Numbered from the stretch's first letter, positions 11,775 to 21,422 are shown. The stretch is 31,229 nt of DNA from Sphaeroforma sirkka (GCA_001586965.3 LUCW03001612.1:100001-131229); one strand, 5' to 3'. Translations and numbers: made by a program. The notes: a model not told the origin generated them from the letters alone.

Positions 11775-13100
11775 AAGTATCTTTAGGTGGTATTGTACTT
11801 CTGGTCAAGTATTTTTAGGTAGTATTGTGCTTCTGGTCAAGTATCTTTAGGTGGTACTGTGCTTCTGGTCAAGTATCTTTAGGTGATACTGTGCTTCTGG
11901 TCAAGAGTCTGTAGGCGTTACTGTACTTCTGGTCAAGTATCTATAGTCGTTACTGTGCTTCTGGTCAAGTGTTTTTAGGTGGTACTGTGCTTCTGGTCAA
12001 GTATCTATAGTCGTTACTGTGCTTCTGGTCAAGTATCTTTAGGTGATACTGTGCTTCTGGTCAAGTATCTTTAGGTGGTACTGTACTCCTGTTCAAGTAT
12101 CTATAGTCGTTACTGTGCTTCTGGTCAAGTGTTTTTAGGTGGTACTGTGCTTCTGGTCAAGTATCTATAGTCGTTACTGTGCTTATAGTCAAGTATCTTT
12201 AGGTGATACTGTGCTTCTGGTCAAGTATCTTTAGGTGGTACTGTACTTCTGGTCAAGTATCTATAGTCGTTACTGTGCTTCTGGTCAAGTGTTGTTAGGT
12301 GGTACTGTGCTTCTGGTCAAGTATCTGTAGTCGTTACTGTGCTTCTGGTTGTCTACTGTGCTTCTGGTCAAGAGTCTGTAGGCGTTACTGTACTTCTGGT
12401 CAAGTATCTATAGTCGTTACTGTGCTTCTGGTCAAGTATCTTTAGGTGGTATTGTACTTCTGGTCAAGTATTTTTAGGTAGTATTGTGCTTCTGGTCAAG
12501 TATCTTTAGGTGGTACTGTGCTTCTGGTCAAGTATCTTTAGGTGATACTGTGCTTCTGGTCAAGAGTCTGTAGGCGTTACTGTACTTCTGGTCAAGTATC
12601 TATAGTCGTTACTGTGCTTCTGGTCAAGTGTTTTTAGGTGGTACTGTGCTTCTGGTCAAGTATCTATAGTCGTTACTGTGCTTCTGGTCAAGTATCTTTA
12701 GGTGATACTGTGCTTCTGGTCAAGTATCTTTAGGTGGTACTGTACTCCTGTTCAAGTATCTATAGTCGTTACTGTGCTTCTGGTCAAGTGTTTTTAGGTG
12801 GTACTGTGCTTCTGGTCAAGTATCTATAGTCGTTACTGTGCTTATAGTCAAGTATCTTTAGGTGATACTGTGCTTCTGGTCAAGTATCTTTATGTGGTAC
12901 TGTACTTCTGGTCAAGTATCTATAGTCGTTACTGTGCTTCTGGTCAAGTGTTGTTAGGTGGTACTGTGCTTCTGGTCAAGTATCTGTAGTAGTCGTTACT
13001 GTGCTTCTGGTTGTCTACTGTGCTTCTGGTCAAGAGTCTGTAGGCGTTACTGTACTTCTGGTCAAGTATCTATAGTCGTTACTGTGCTTCTGGTCAAGTG
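11775..13100 (+). repeat. higher-order repeat block, two copies, 659-bp spacing
   Basis: Markers are AAGAGTCTG (11902 and 12561), ACTCCTGTTC (12085 and 12744) and CTTATAGTC (12182 and 12841), all 659 bp apart. A GGTTGTCTACTG junction is at 12347 and 13009 (662 bp because of a 3-bp AGT insertion in the second copy). The two copies are nearly identical, so the duplication is recent relative to monomer divergence. Confidence 0.85.
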
Positions 13101-13189
13101 TCTTCAGGCGTTACTGTGTTTCTGGACAAGTGTCTACTGTGCTTCTGGTCAAGAGTCTGTAGGTGATACTGTACTTCTGGTCAAGTATC

Positions 13190-14645
13190 TATAGTCATTA
13201 CTGTGAATCTGGTCAAGTATCTTTAGGTGGTACTGTACTTCTGGTCAAGTATCTATACTCGTTACTGTGCTTCTGGTCAAGTATCTTTAGGTGGTATTGT
13301 ACTTCTGGACAAGTATTTTTAGGTAGTATTGTGCTTCTGGTCAAGTATCTTTAGGTGGTACTGTACTTCTGGTCAAGTATCTATAGTCGTTACTGTGCTT
13401 CTGGTCAAGTATCTTTAGGTGATACTGTGCTTCTGGTCAAGTTTCTGTAGGTGATACTGTACTTCTGGTCAAGTGTCTGTACGCGTTACTATGCTTCTGG
13501 TCAAGTATCTTTAGGTGGTACTGTGTTTCTGATCAAGTGTCCTCAGGCGTTACTGTGCTTCTGGTCAAGTGTCGTCAGGCTTTACTGTGTTTCTGATCAA
13601 GTGTCTTCAAGCGATACTGTGTTTCTGGACAAGTATCTTTAGTCGTTACTGTTTTTCTGGTCAAGTGTCTTTAGGTGTAACTGTGCTTCTGGTCAAGTAT
13701 CTTTAGGTGGTACTGTACTTCTGGTCAAGTGTCTTTAGGCTTTACTATGTTTCTAGTCAAGTGTCTACTGTGCTTCTGGTCAAGTGTCTGTAGGCGTTAC
13801 TGTGCTTCTGGTCAAGTATTTTTAGGTGGTATTTTGCTTCTGGTCAAGTGTCTTGAGGCGAAACTGTACTTCTGGTCAAGTGTCTTTAGGCGTTGCTGTG
13901 CTTCTGGTTAAGTATCTATAGGCGTTACTGTGAATCTGGTCAAGTATCTTTAGGTGGTACTGTACTTCTGGTCAAGTATCTATACTCGTTACTGTGTTTC
14001 TGGTCAAGTATCTTTAGGTGGTATTGTACTTCTGGACAAGTATTTTTAGGTAGTATTGTGCTTCTGGTCAAGTATCTTTAGGTGGTACTGTACTTCTGGT
14101 CAAGTATCTATAGTCGTTATTGTACTTCTGGTCAAGTATCTTTAGGTGATACTGTGCTTCTGGTCAAGTTTCTGTAGGTGATACTGTACTTCTGGTCAAG
14201 TGTCTGTAGGCGTTACTGTGCTTCTGGTCAAGTATCTTTAGGTGGTACTGTGTTTCTGATCAAGTGTCCTCAGGCGTTATTGTGCTTCTGGTCAAGTGTC
14301 GTCAGGCTTTACTGTGTTTCTGATCAAGTGTCTTCAAGCTGATACTGTGTTTCTGGACAAGTATCTTTAGTCGTTACTGTTTTTCTGGTCAAGTGTCTTT
14401 AGGTGTAACTGTGCTTCTGGTCAAGTATCTTTAGGTGGTACTGTACTTCTGGTCAAGTGTCTTTAGGCTTTACTATGTTTCTAGTCAAGTGTCTACTGTG
14501 CTTCTGGTCAAGTGTCTGTAGGCGTTACTGTGCTTCTGGTCAAGTATTTTTAGGTGGTATTTTGCTTCTGGTCAAGTGTCTTGAGACGAAACTGTACTTC
14601 TGGTCAAGTGTCTTTAGGCGTTGCTGTGCTTCTGGTTAAGTATCT
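13190..14645 (+). repeat. higher-order repeat block, two copies, ~727-bp spacing
   Basis: The GAATCTGG variant is at 13205 and 13932 (an isolated third instance is at 8268). The run of GATCAAGTGTCCTCAGG, TGTCGTCAGG, TTTTTCTGG and TTTCTAGTC variants follows in the same order in both copies, 727-728 bp apart, with only a handful of substitutions. Confidence 0.85.
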
Positions 14646-15033
14646 ATAGGCGTTACTGTGCTTCTGGTCAAGTATCTTTAGGTGATACTGTGCTTCTGGT
14701 CAAGTGTCTTGAGGCGATACTCTACTTCTGGTCAAGGGCCTGTAGGCGTTGCTGTGCTTCTGGACAAGTGTCTGTCAGCGATAGTGTACTTCTGGTCAAA
14801 TGTCTGTAGGCGTTACTGTGCTTCTGGTCAAGTATATCTAGGGGACACTGTGATACTGGTCAAGTGTCTTTAGGCTTTACTGTGTTTCTGGTCAATTGTC
14901 TTCAGGCGTTATTGTGTTTCTGGACAAGTGTCGTTAGGCGTTACTGTGCTTCTGTTTAAGTATCTTTCGTCGTTACTGTGCTTTTGGTCAAGTGTCTTCA
15001 GGCTTTACTGTGCTTCTGGTAAAGTGTCTTTAG

Positions 15034-16166
15034 TGTTATAATTGAAAAAGAAACTTACCGTTGCATAAAAATGTACACATCCCAAGTGCCGATAATTGAT
15101 TGCCATGGGCACATTTTTAAAGCTTACGTACAAACTTATTCTAAGTGGGGCGTAATTTACTACTCATATATGCGATTTCACCCTCCTCACAAGGACGGAG
15201 TGCACGAGGGGCACTGAGTATTTAACTAGGGGTGGTCTCCGGGAAGTGTGCGCCTCAGAATATACATTTTAATTGTTCGCGGAAGACAGCTCTGGCTATG
15301 AACCATGTGCATATCTCTGGTGTCCTATTTCACAATATGAATCTAAGTGTGAGTCTGTGAAGTTTTGATATGAGGGAGAAACAATTATCCGAGGGTGGGT
15401 AGCTTTGCGTCGATAACATGCGATAGTTATGGCTGGTATACCGATATTCGATGAAGAATACGCCTGTCTGCTCGAGACAGTATGACTAATCGTTGCGCTT
15501 CGAATGCTGCTGATTATGTGCTGTCTGTGGAAATCTTTAAGTTGTTTTCGGTGTTTTTTAAACGTATTTGCTCAATATTTAATTTTGGGCTGCTGAAGGT
15601 ACAAAATTTCGAGGCGTTGATAACTGTATGAAACTATTATACATTCTAACGCTACAAGTTTGCATCGAAAAGTGACTAATTTCAAAATGCATTTAACACA
15701 CGTGATTCATATATTTTCAAACTTCGTGTTTTAGGTAGTCTTTCATAGAATCATATGCCAATAGTAATTTCACCCTCTTTCTATTGAACATGTTCTTACT
15801 GAAATACCTTGCGAACCCCTTGACCCCTCGCGTATTGTTCTGGAATTAAATGCTTTTTCGAAACCAAATGGATATGAGTGCAGTGGGATGAATACATACA
15901 CAATATGCTTATCTACCTCATATGAATCATCGCTGTTGTTCGAATTTAGAAGACAGACTTAACTTAACGCAGCGGACAAAATATTTGCCAAAAGCATATA
16001 CACCACTCTTCGAGTATTACTCTGCCGGTAATTCTCTTGATATGAATGATCTTATTAGTACCGCATCATAAAATGACATACGATACGTTCGAATCAGTTT
16101 TTAATGCCGGGTCGCTCCGTCTTCTACGTCAACGTGGTCAAAGCCGTATATGTAGCAGGGCTCATC
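15034..16166. other. AT-rich unique DNA with no recognisable gene
   Basis: Both strands are closed by stops in all frames at short intervals and I recognise no conserved protein segment, RNA gene or repeat. One 18-codon frame at 15430 starts in ATGGCTGG but has no support. The stretch separates the minisatellite from the next repeat. Confidence 0.5.
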
Positions 16167-16338
16167 ACTGTAGAAAGACACACTTTATACATCCATTCTC
16201 CTAAAGAGTTGAACACAGCCGATAACTGTAGAACAGACACACTTTCACCCGTCCGCCTGAAAAGTTGAACACAGTTCGATGACTGTAGAAAGACAAACTT
16301 ACACTCATTCTCCTGGAGAGTTTAACACCGTCTCTATA
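16167..16338. repeat. 57-58-bp tandem repeat, three diverged copies
   Basis: Units start at 16167, 16225 and 16282, each opening with ACTGTAGAA(A/C)(A/G)GACA and carrying a TCTCCT-type centre and a GAGTT(G/T)AACAC end. The third unit is the most diverged. It is unrelated to the 32-bp monomer. Confidence 0.75.
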
Positions 16339-16602
16339 CACTTCTGTTAAAGACAATGCAGAATAGCAGAGTCTATTAAAGATATTTTACGATACCAAAC
16401 AGCCAAGATACCTCACGAGCTGCAGTGTATTTTTTGGATGTGTAGTTTGAGTTTCAGTATTCCATATTTCATTGGCTTGAAGCCGAATCGAAGCCAGCCT
16501 ACAAATGCGATTGTTGTCTTTGAGATGACGACTAGTCGAGAAGAAACGTCGCTGCCATAGATGACTAGTACCGAGTTTTCAGGCCTACAATCGGCAGCAC
16601 CG

Positions 16603-16964
16603 GGGGTAATACCTCCGACCGCATCTGATGAGAGATTTCTTGGGAAGAACCGGAGACGAAGGTCAACCCGGACTTTCCGAGGTAGGATTAGCACCGACAC
16701 CACCACCTGCTCCTCAGCAATCACCTGCATCCCAGCAGGAACCTAATACATCGCCTATTGTGATATCGTCGACTTCTAGAGATGACGATGAGAAGTAACT
16801 GCATGGCCAACAACTATCAGGGCTTCCCGACTAGAGATGCAAGGATTTCGGACTTTATAGCTCGTATAGAACGTGCGGAATCTAATGCTACTACATCATT
16901 AAATGCAGGCAAGCACGAGAGGCTAAGCTCTATTTTTTCTTATGGTATGGCATTACCAGTCTAA
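16603..16964 (+). pseudogene. possible decayed Gag-like coding remnant
   Basis: Two plus-strand open stretches in different frames lie end to end. From 16628 to 16798 a 56-codon frame reads a Pro/Gln/Ser-rich segment (for example APTPPPAPQQSPASQQEP) that ends in an acidic DDDEK. From 16782 to 16964 another frame reads a charged, probably helical segment (DARISDFIARIERAESN). A low-complexity Pro/Gln stretch followed by a helical charged segment is common in retrotransposon Gag, and integrase remnants lie 4 kb downstream on the same strand. No zinc knuckle is visible, and the two frames need a shift to join. It could instead be a decayed host gene. The retroelement assignment is inference from composition and context. 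Confidence 0.3.
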
Positions 16965-18488
16965 AAGAGATTCTGAACTGCGTGTAATCTAAATTGAGAA
17001 GAATGTAGACAACAAGAAGTTTGTCAAAGGTATAGGTAAGTTGTCTACTACACATTGACCGGATCAAATAGACAGGCAGGAGCCTATCGATACGAGTAGT
17101 TTGGCCAATTTGTCTATAACTTCAAAGAAGTTTAATTATATCAAGCTCGCAGCAAACCTCGGCAAGAATCTTTGGTTCGAGGCAGCACATCTGAGCCGTC
17201 CTCATATACTTGTATTAAATTGGAAAAGGCGAAGGCTACTGTGACGTAGCAAAATACGCAAGAGCAAAGCGAGATTTCCGACGGACCCTTGACCGGAGAT
17301 ATTGGTATCAATAATGATACCTGATAGAGTGCAATGTAGTATACTTTAAATAAAGTGCAAATGTATATACTTATTTCTGACCTCACCTTTGGTTTTATAC
17401 CTAAGGTGTTTGTGCTAGTGTTCAGCCGCTTGCTTTTAAAATTCGGTCTCCTCTAGGCTGACTATACGATACCAAGACTTTACGTTAATAATATAATACA
17501 TTAAAACGCTAAAATGCGAAGTGTTAAATAAGTTTAGCTTCATACCTTGGTAATGAGCAAAAGATTAGAGGATTTTAGACTGAGACTGTTGTTTATATGC
17601 TCCGCTCTAATCACTCACTACTTCGGTCTAGATTTATTTTTGTTTTGGATACTAAGATTAAATATCATTTCATTGGACGCTTAGACCCCATCACTTGGTA
17701 CGTAGCTCCCCATCCTATTTAAGGCATAGACGGGCACATCTAGTTGGCTGGCTAGGAGGAATCAAAACCATGTTGTCCTAGATTCTAACAACGCTGATCC
17801 TGTCCTTTTCTCAGTGGATTATCTTGCTCTGAGTTCAATATCGAATTGTACTATAGGTTTGTACCATCAACTATTTCATGCCTGAGACCTTCTCTCATGG
17901 TACTCCCATTAATTGGAGATTACCGAAGTGCCATTTTCAGGTATCAGATTGGTGTCGTTCCTATATTTTGTACAATTCTCATTTCAGTGGAAAAACCAAT
18001 CTGTATTTGGAAAACCACCTAATTGTCCACAGCAGAGTCCCATACTCTACTGAGTACTGTCACATGTTCAGAATTTAGAATATCGCAGTTCTTGTTCATG
18101 TCCAATTCGTTTAACGTATTCCAGTATTATAAGCATAAACGTTAACACATATATACGTTTATAATATACGTTAACTGTGCAACAACTATTAGGAACCCGC
18201 CATTTTTACAGGCTGGCCAGGGTAAAAACTCATATGGTCAGTATGAGAAACCTTATGCGGAACACTTTAACACTTCGATACTTTTCTATTTCAACTTCTC
18301 TGCAACTAAATCTCACGTTGATCACATGATGCCTTTCCGTATAGGGATAATAGTATTTATTTCAAAAATGACAAGTATGTTTATTACAATGTATGAACAT
18401 ATGGTATGGCTCTCATAGTCGCTGTAGTGGTTCAGGGATGTGACTCGCATAGAACCGCAGCTATTATTAATATGTTGCGGTTGACAGG
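16965..18488. other. gene-free, degraded DNA
   Basis: Only short open frames occur (for example 17878-18078 plus, 66 codons, and 17141-17386 minus, 81 codons), and none resembles a known family. The first few hundred bases could be the tail of the Gag-like remnant, since short lysine-rich reading segments continue with shifts and stops. I see no promoter, RNA gene or long repeat. Confidence 0.4.
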
Positions 18489-18612
18489 CTTAATCCACTC
18501 TCGGGAATCGGTTGAGAAACTTAATCTGCTCTCGGAAGTCGGTTAAGTATTAACTCTACTCTTGAGAGTAATTTGAGCAACTTGAATAGCTCTCAGAAGT
18601 GAGCTAACTCTG
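18489..18612. repeat. ~31-bp degenerate tandem repeat, four copies
   Basis: Units begin at 18489, 18520, 18552 and 18581 (31, 32, 29 and 32 bp). They share a CTTAATC-like start, a central CTCTCGG(G/A)A or CTCTCAGAA, and a GGTTGAG-like end. The length is close to that of the large minisatellite, but the sequence is different. Confidence 0.6.
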
Positions 18613-18960
18613 ATGACTTCCATAAATCAAAGATGGTTTCTTGCTGTAAAATCTGGCCTGAGACCTGTAGTTTCTCAATCCCACCGGAAAAAAAAAACCG
18701 CCGGCGTCTCCCTTCTTATTGAAGTTAGGCACACGGTTACCACTTGCTCAAGCCAAGGACATGTTCCAGAAAAGGTTGAACATGTATATGCTATAAGTAC
18801 AAACTATCTTCTGATTGAATCTTCATAGGAAAGACCAAAAGATACTGTATGCAAACATGCATCAATCTTATTCCGACAGGGTTTCCAAGAGTTCAGTTAA
18901 AGAACCTACCTCTGGTATCTTAAAACTCTCCGATATGACTTGACTGGATTTCATTCGAGT
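18613..18960 (+). other. unrecognised 71-codon open frame and flank
   Basis: The frame 18613-18828 reads a basic, low-complexity-free peptide containing a lysine run encoded by an A10 tract. I recognise no family. It sits directly after the ~31-bp repeat and before the 307-bp repeat, and may be another degraded mobile-element fragment. Confidence 0.2.
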
Positions 18961-19884
18961 GCAGACCAGATCTTTGCGAAACGTTTTAGTTCTGTGGTAA
19001 AATTCACACTATCTAACATGAAAACTGTTGACAATGCAAGTGGAGGACCTGAGTTGTAAATAATTAAGATTCTACTTCTGCAGGATGGCAAATCAAAGAA
19101 AGCAAAAGAAGTGATAAAAATGGGCATTCTTCTCTGGCATAATAACACTTATTCCTGGTATACACGATCACCTACCGGATATGTGGTAACGCTTTGTACC
19201 AGAATTCAAAATGGTGCAGGAGCTACTAGCTACGGATTGGAAAGCCAGTCTTAGATGATTTAAGGTCGCAGACATAGATCTTTGTGAAACGTTTAGTTCT
19301 GTGGTAAAATTCACACTACCTAACATGAAAACTGTTGACAATGCAAGTGGAGGACCTGAGTTATAAATAATTAAGATTTTACTTCTGCAGGATGGCAAAT
19401 CAAAGAAAGCAAAAGAAGTGATAAAAGTGGGCATTCTTCTCTGGCATAATAACACTTATTCCTGGTATACACGATCACCTACCGGATATGTGGTAACGCT
19501 TTGTACCAGATTTTAAAATGGTGCAGGAGCTACTTGCTACGGATTGGAAAGCCAGTCTTAGATGATTTAAGGTCGCAGACATAGATCTTTGTGAAACGTT
19601 TAGTTCTGTGGTAAAATTCACACTATCTAACATGAAAACTGTTGACAATGCAGGTGGAGGACCTGAGTTATAAATAATTAAGATTCTACTTCTGCAGGAT
19701 GGCAAATCAAAGAAAGCAAAAAAAGAAGTGATAAAAGTGGGCATTCTTCTCTGGCATAATAACACTTATTCCTGGTATACACGATCACCTACCGGATATG
19801 TGGTAACGCTTTGTACCAGATTTTAAAATGGTGCAGGAGCTACTAGCTACGGATTGGAAAGCCAGTCTTAGATGATTTAAGGTC
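18961..19884. repeat. 307-310-bp tandem repeat, three near-identical copies
   Basis: Copies are 18961-19267 (307 bp), 19268-19574 (307 bp) and 19575-19884 (310 bp, with three extra A in a lysine-codon-like A tract). Each opens with GCAGAC; a partial fourth start appears at 19885. The copies differ at only a handful of sites. On the minus strand each copy is largely open (65, 95 and 96 codons from ATGs at 19148, 19455 and 19765). On the plus strand one frame reads a hydrophilic peptide (containing FTLPNMKTVDNASGGPEL and LLWHNNTYSWYTRSPTGY) broken by two or three stops per unit. Which strand, if either, was coding cannot be settled here. The plus-strand reading matches the orientation of the retroelement remnants on both sides. 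Confidence 0.9.
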
Positions 19885-20295
19885 GCAGACAATTTAGATG
19901 ATTCACATACCATAGATATGTTTGCACAGCTCATCATAATGTGGAACCGCGGCGATACCGAAATAAGAAACGTCCAGAAGGTGATACGTTTCCAATCGAC
20001 TTATCGGATGAGAACGCAGGGCAAATCCACCGTGGTCGTTGGTATCACAGTCGCTAAAGTATGTTCATATGTAGGATGCTACCATCACATTGTGTTGTCC
20101 TTTGAGGCATTCAGGTAATGTGTGGACAAGTTGATCTGTAAATTCAATGAGAAAATCTAAGTGGATAGAGAGGTAGATACTTTCTTCTGCCAGGGCACCC
20201 GTGCAGTCCAGAAGACGCCTTGCCAACATACTATATGATGTCGAATAGGTTCAGTTGGAACAATTAAATGGGCATCATCTGAAATGGAAAGTTGA
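19885..20295 (+). other. degraded interval between the 307-bp repeat and an open frame
   Basis: It contains a 66-codon plus frame (19918-20118) and a 93-codon minus frame (20157-20438). Neither resembles a family I know. It lies where the pol region of the nearby retroelement would be expected, but no reverse transcriptase or RNase H motif is visible. Confidence 0.3.
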
Positions 20296-20682
20296 AGAAT
20301 CCAAGATTCCGCTATTGACACAAGGAAGACAACACAAGCACGTACAATATGTGTTGCTGAGATACGAGCTGACTCCATAGAATCAAAAAGAAGCGCAACA
20401 CTAGCAAAGGAATTATACAAGAAGATACATTCAGACAAATATATTGTTTACATAGCCGAGATCAGGCTGCTTGAGCAGCTAATGAACGACTTTCCAGATG
20501 TATACGACCATTTTACCAATCTAGTGGACAGAAAATATATTATATATCGTACACATGCCGTTGAGCCTTCATGCGAAGATGGACGGGAAGAGTTTTCTAG
20601 TCCAGATGATGTTGCAGTGGATTGCCCACCTCCTGATTTCGACGCTACAGAATTAACCGAGCCAGCCATTCTGAAATGTTAA
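20296..20682 (+). pseudogene. 128-codon open frame, probable retroelement-derived remnant
   Basis: An open frame runs from just after a TGA (20293-20295) to TAA at 20680-20682; its first useful ATG is at 20482. It reads a charged helical N-terminal half (for example SKRSATLAKELYKKIHSDKY), then LLEQLMNDFPDVYDHFTNLV, then an acidic Pro-rich tail (SSPDDVAVDCPPPDFDATEL). Its length and composition are unusual for random AT-rich DNA. I do not recognise the family. Lying about 150 bp upstream of an integrase remnant on the same strand, it may be the linker region of the same element. Confidence that it was once coding is moderate; confidence in its identity is low. Confidence 0.4.
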
Positions 20683-20834
20683 TGCTCTTACATATATGGT
20701 AAAGCGAGAACCGAGAAAAATTGTAAAGCGTACGTGATTATACACTCGAATCCTAAGCAGTTTAAATCTTAAGTGTATCATCAATGTATTGACTTCAAAG
20801 TTAGCCAGATCAAGTACTACAAGTACGTGCGCCT

Positions 20835-21422
20835 ATGCAAAGCGCAACTGAAGACGAGCTGTGGCACCAGGTTAACATTGATTTAAATGAACTGCCCATG
20901 TCCAAACACATGAAAAATATGAATATCGGTCACGCGTTCGATGCTGCTTCACAAAAGATAAATCAAATCAAACTGCGGCTGAGAGCATCTACTATGTGTT
21001 TCGCCGAATTTAGCTGGCCAGCTATAGTGTGCCCTGGCAACAACGGTACTGGGTTTACACGGGATGTCATGACAACACTGATACTCATTACGAGTACATG
21101 CCAGAAAATGGGTGTACCTTATAAGCCTCGGACACATGATGCTACTGAGGTGAGACTCGGACGGATGAACGAGTTCATAAAAGGAGCGTTACTCGATGAT
21201 GCAGACGTGTGGCCATGTTCTATTAACATCTTTGTAGTAAATTACAATTACCCATCAATAGACGTAGTATTTCTTTGTTTGAGAAAGATAAAGTATATCG
21301 CTCTAAAAAAGAGACAGAAGCGATGAAACGATACAAAGAAAATAGTTTAGTTTGAGATTGGGGATATAGTCAGCATCATGACTCTCAATTTCGACGCAGC
21401 TGTGCTTAAAAGCCAAGTATTT
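20835..21422 (+). pseudogene. decayed Ty3/gypsy-like integrase (rve core) remnant
   Basis: The frame 20835-21326 encodes 163 residues. Residues 25-33 (HMKNMNIGH) resemble the His pair of the integrase zinc-binding arm. Residues 67-79 (PGNNGTGFTRDVM) match the DNGxxFT block around the second catalytic Asp, here Asn69. Residues 96-118 (KPRTHDATEVRLGRMNEFIKGAL) match the P-x-x-N-G-x-x-E-R block with Glu105. Asn69 to Glu105 gives exactly the DX35E spacing. The first catalytic Asp and the CxxC pair are missing, so about 80-100 residues have been lost from the middle. After a frame change, 21351-21422 reads FEIGDIVSIMTLNFD, which fits the integrase C-terminal fold (f-x-x-GD-x-V). The loss of an active-site Asp, the internal deletion and the frameshifts show the gene is dead. 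No flanking long terminal repeats were recognised. Confidence 0.7.

Larger units (their letters stand above)
1371..15033 (+). repeat. 13.7-kb minisatellite of a 32-bp core-and-hinge monomer (~430 copies)
   Basis: The monomer has a nearly constant 20-base core, TACTGTGCTTCTGGTCAAGT, followed by a 12-base hinge such as ATCTTTAGGTGG, GTCTGTAGGCGT, ATCTATAGTCGT, ATCTGTAGCCGT, ATTTTTAGGTAG or GTCTTGAGGCGA. Every copy is in the same orientation with no unique insertion across the whole span. 13,663 bp at 32 bp gives about 427 units, plus a few because truncated units occur. The plus strand is rich in T and poor in A. Every hinge carries TAG or another stop in one frame and the unit is not a multiple of 3, so the 60-95-codon open frames starting at TTG/CTG/ATG codons along it are by-products. 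The left edge abuts the 3' flank of the oxygenase gene; the right edge fades at CTTTAG (15033) into unique AT-rich DNA. Function is unknown; structural, expansion-prone or transcribed non-coding roles are all possible. Confidence 0.97.

Noticed and set aside
1438..14873. Many 60-95-codon open frames (CFWSS...YCASGQV-type peptides) as genes of a repeat protein
   Set aside because: They follow from reading a 32-bp unit in three successive frames until the next stop; most begin at non-ATG codons, and the monomer length and indels do not preserve a frame.
1371..15033. CRISPR array
   Set aside because: The 12-base hinges are recurring variants of one another, not unique spacers of 25-40 bp, and the genome is eukaryotic with no cas genes.
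1371..15033. Telomeric or simple centromeric repeat
   Set aside because: The monomer does not resemble known telomere units and the array lies between single-copy genes; a centromere role cannot be excluded but nothing in the sequence supports it.
15430..15486. 18-codon frame starting ATGGCTGG as a small gene or first exon
   Set aside because: No splice donor fits its end and no downstream exon was found.
16413..16730. 105-codon minus-strand open frame
   Set aside because: It overlaps the Pro/Gln-rich plus-strand frame, has no domain I can recognise, and is likely a shadow.
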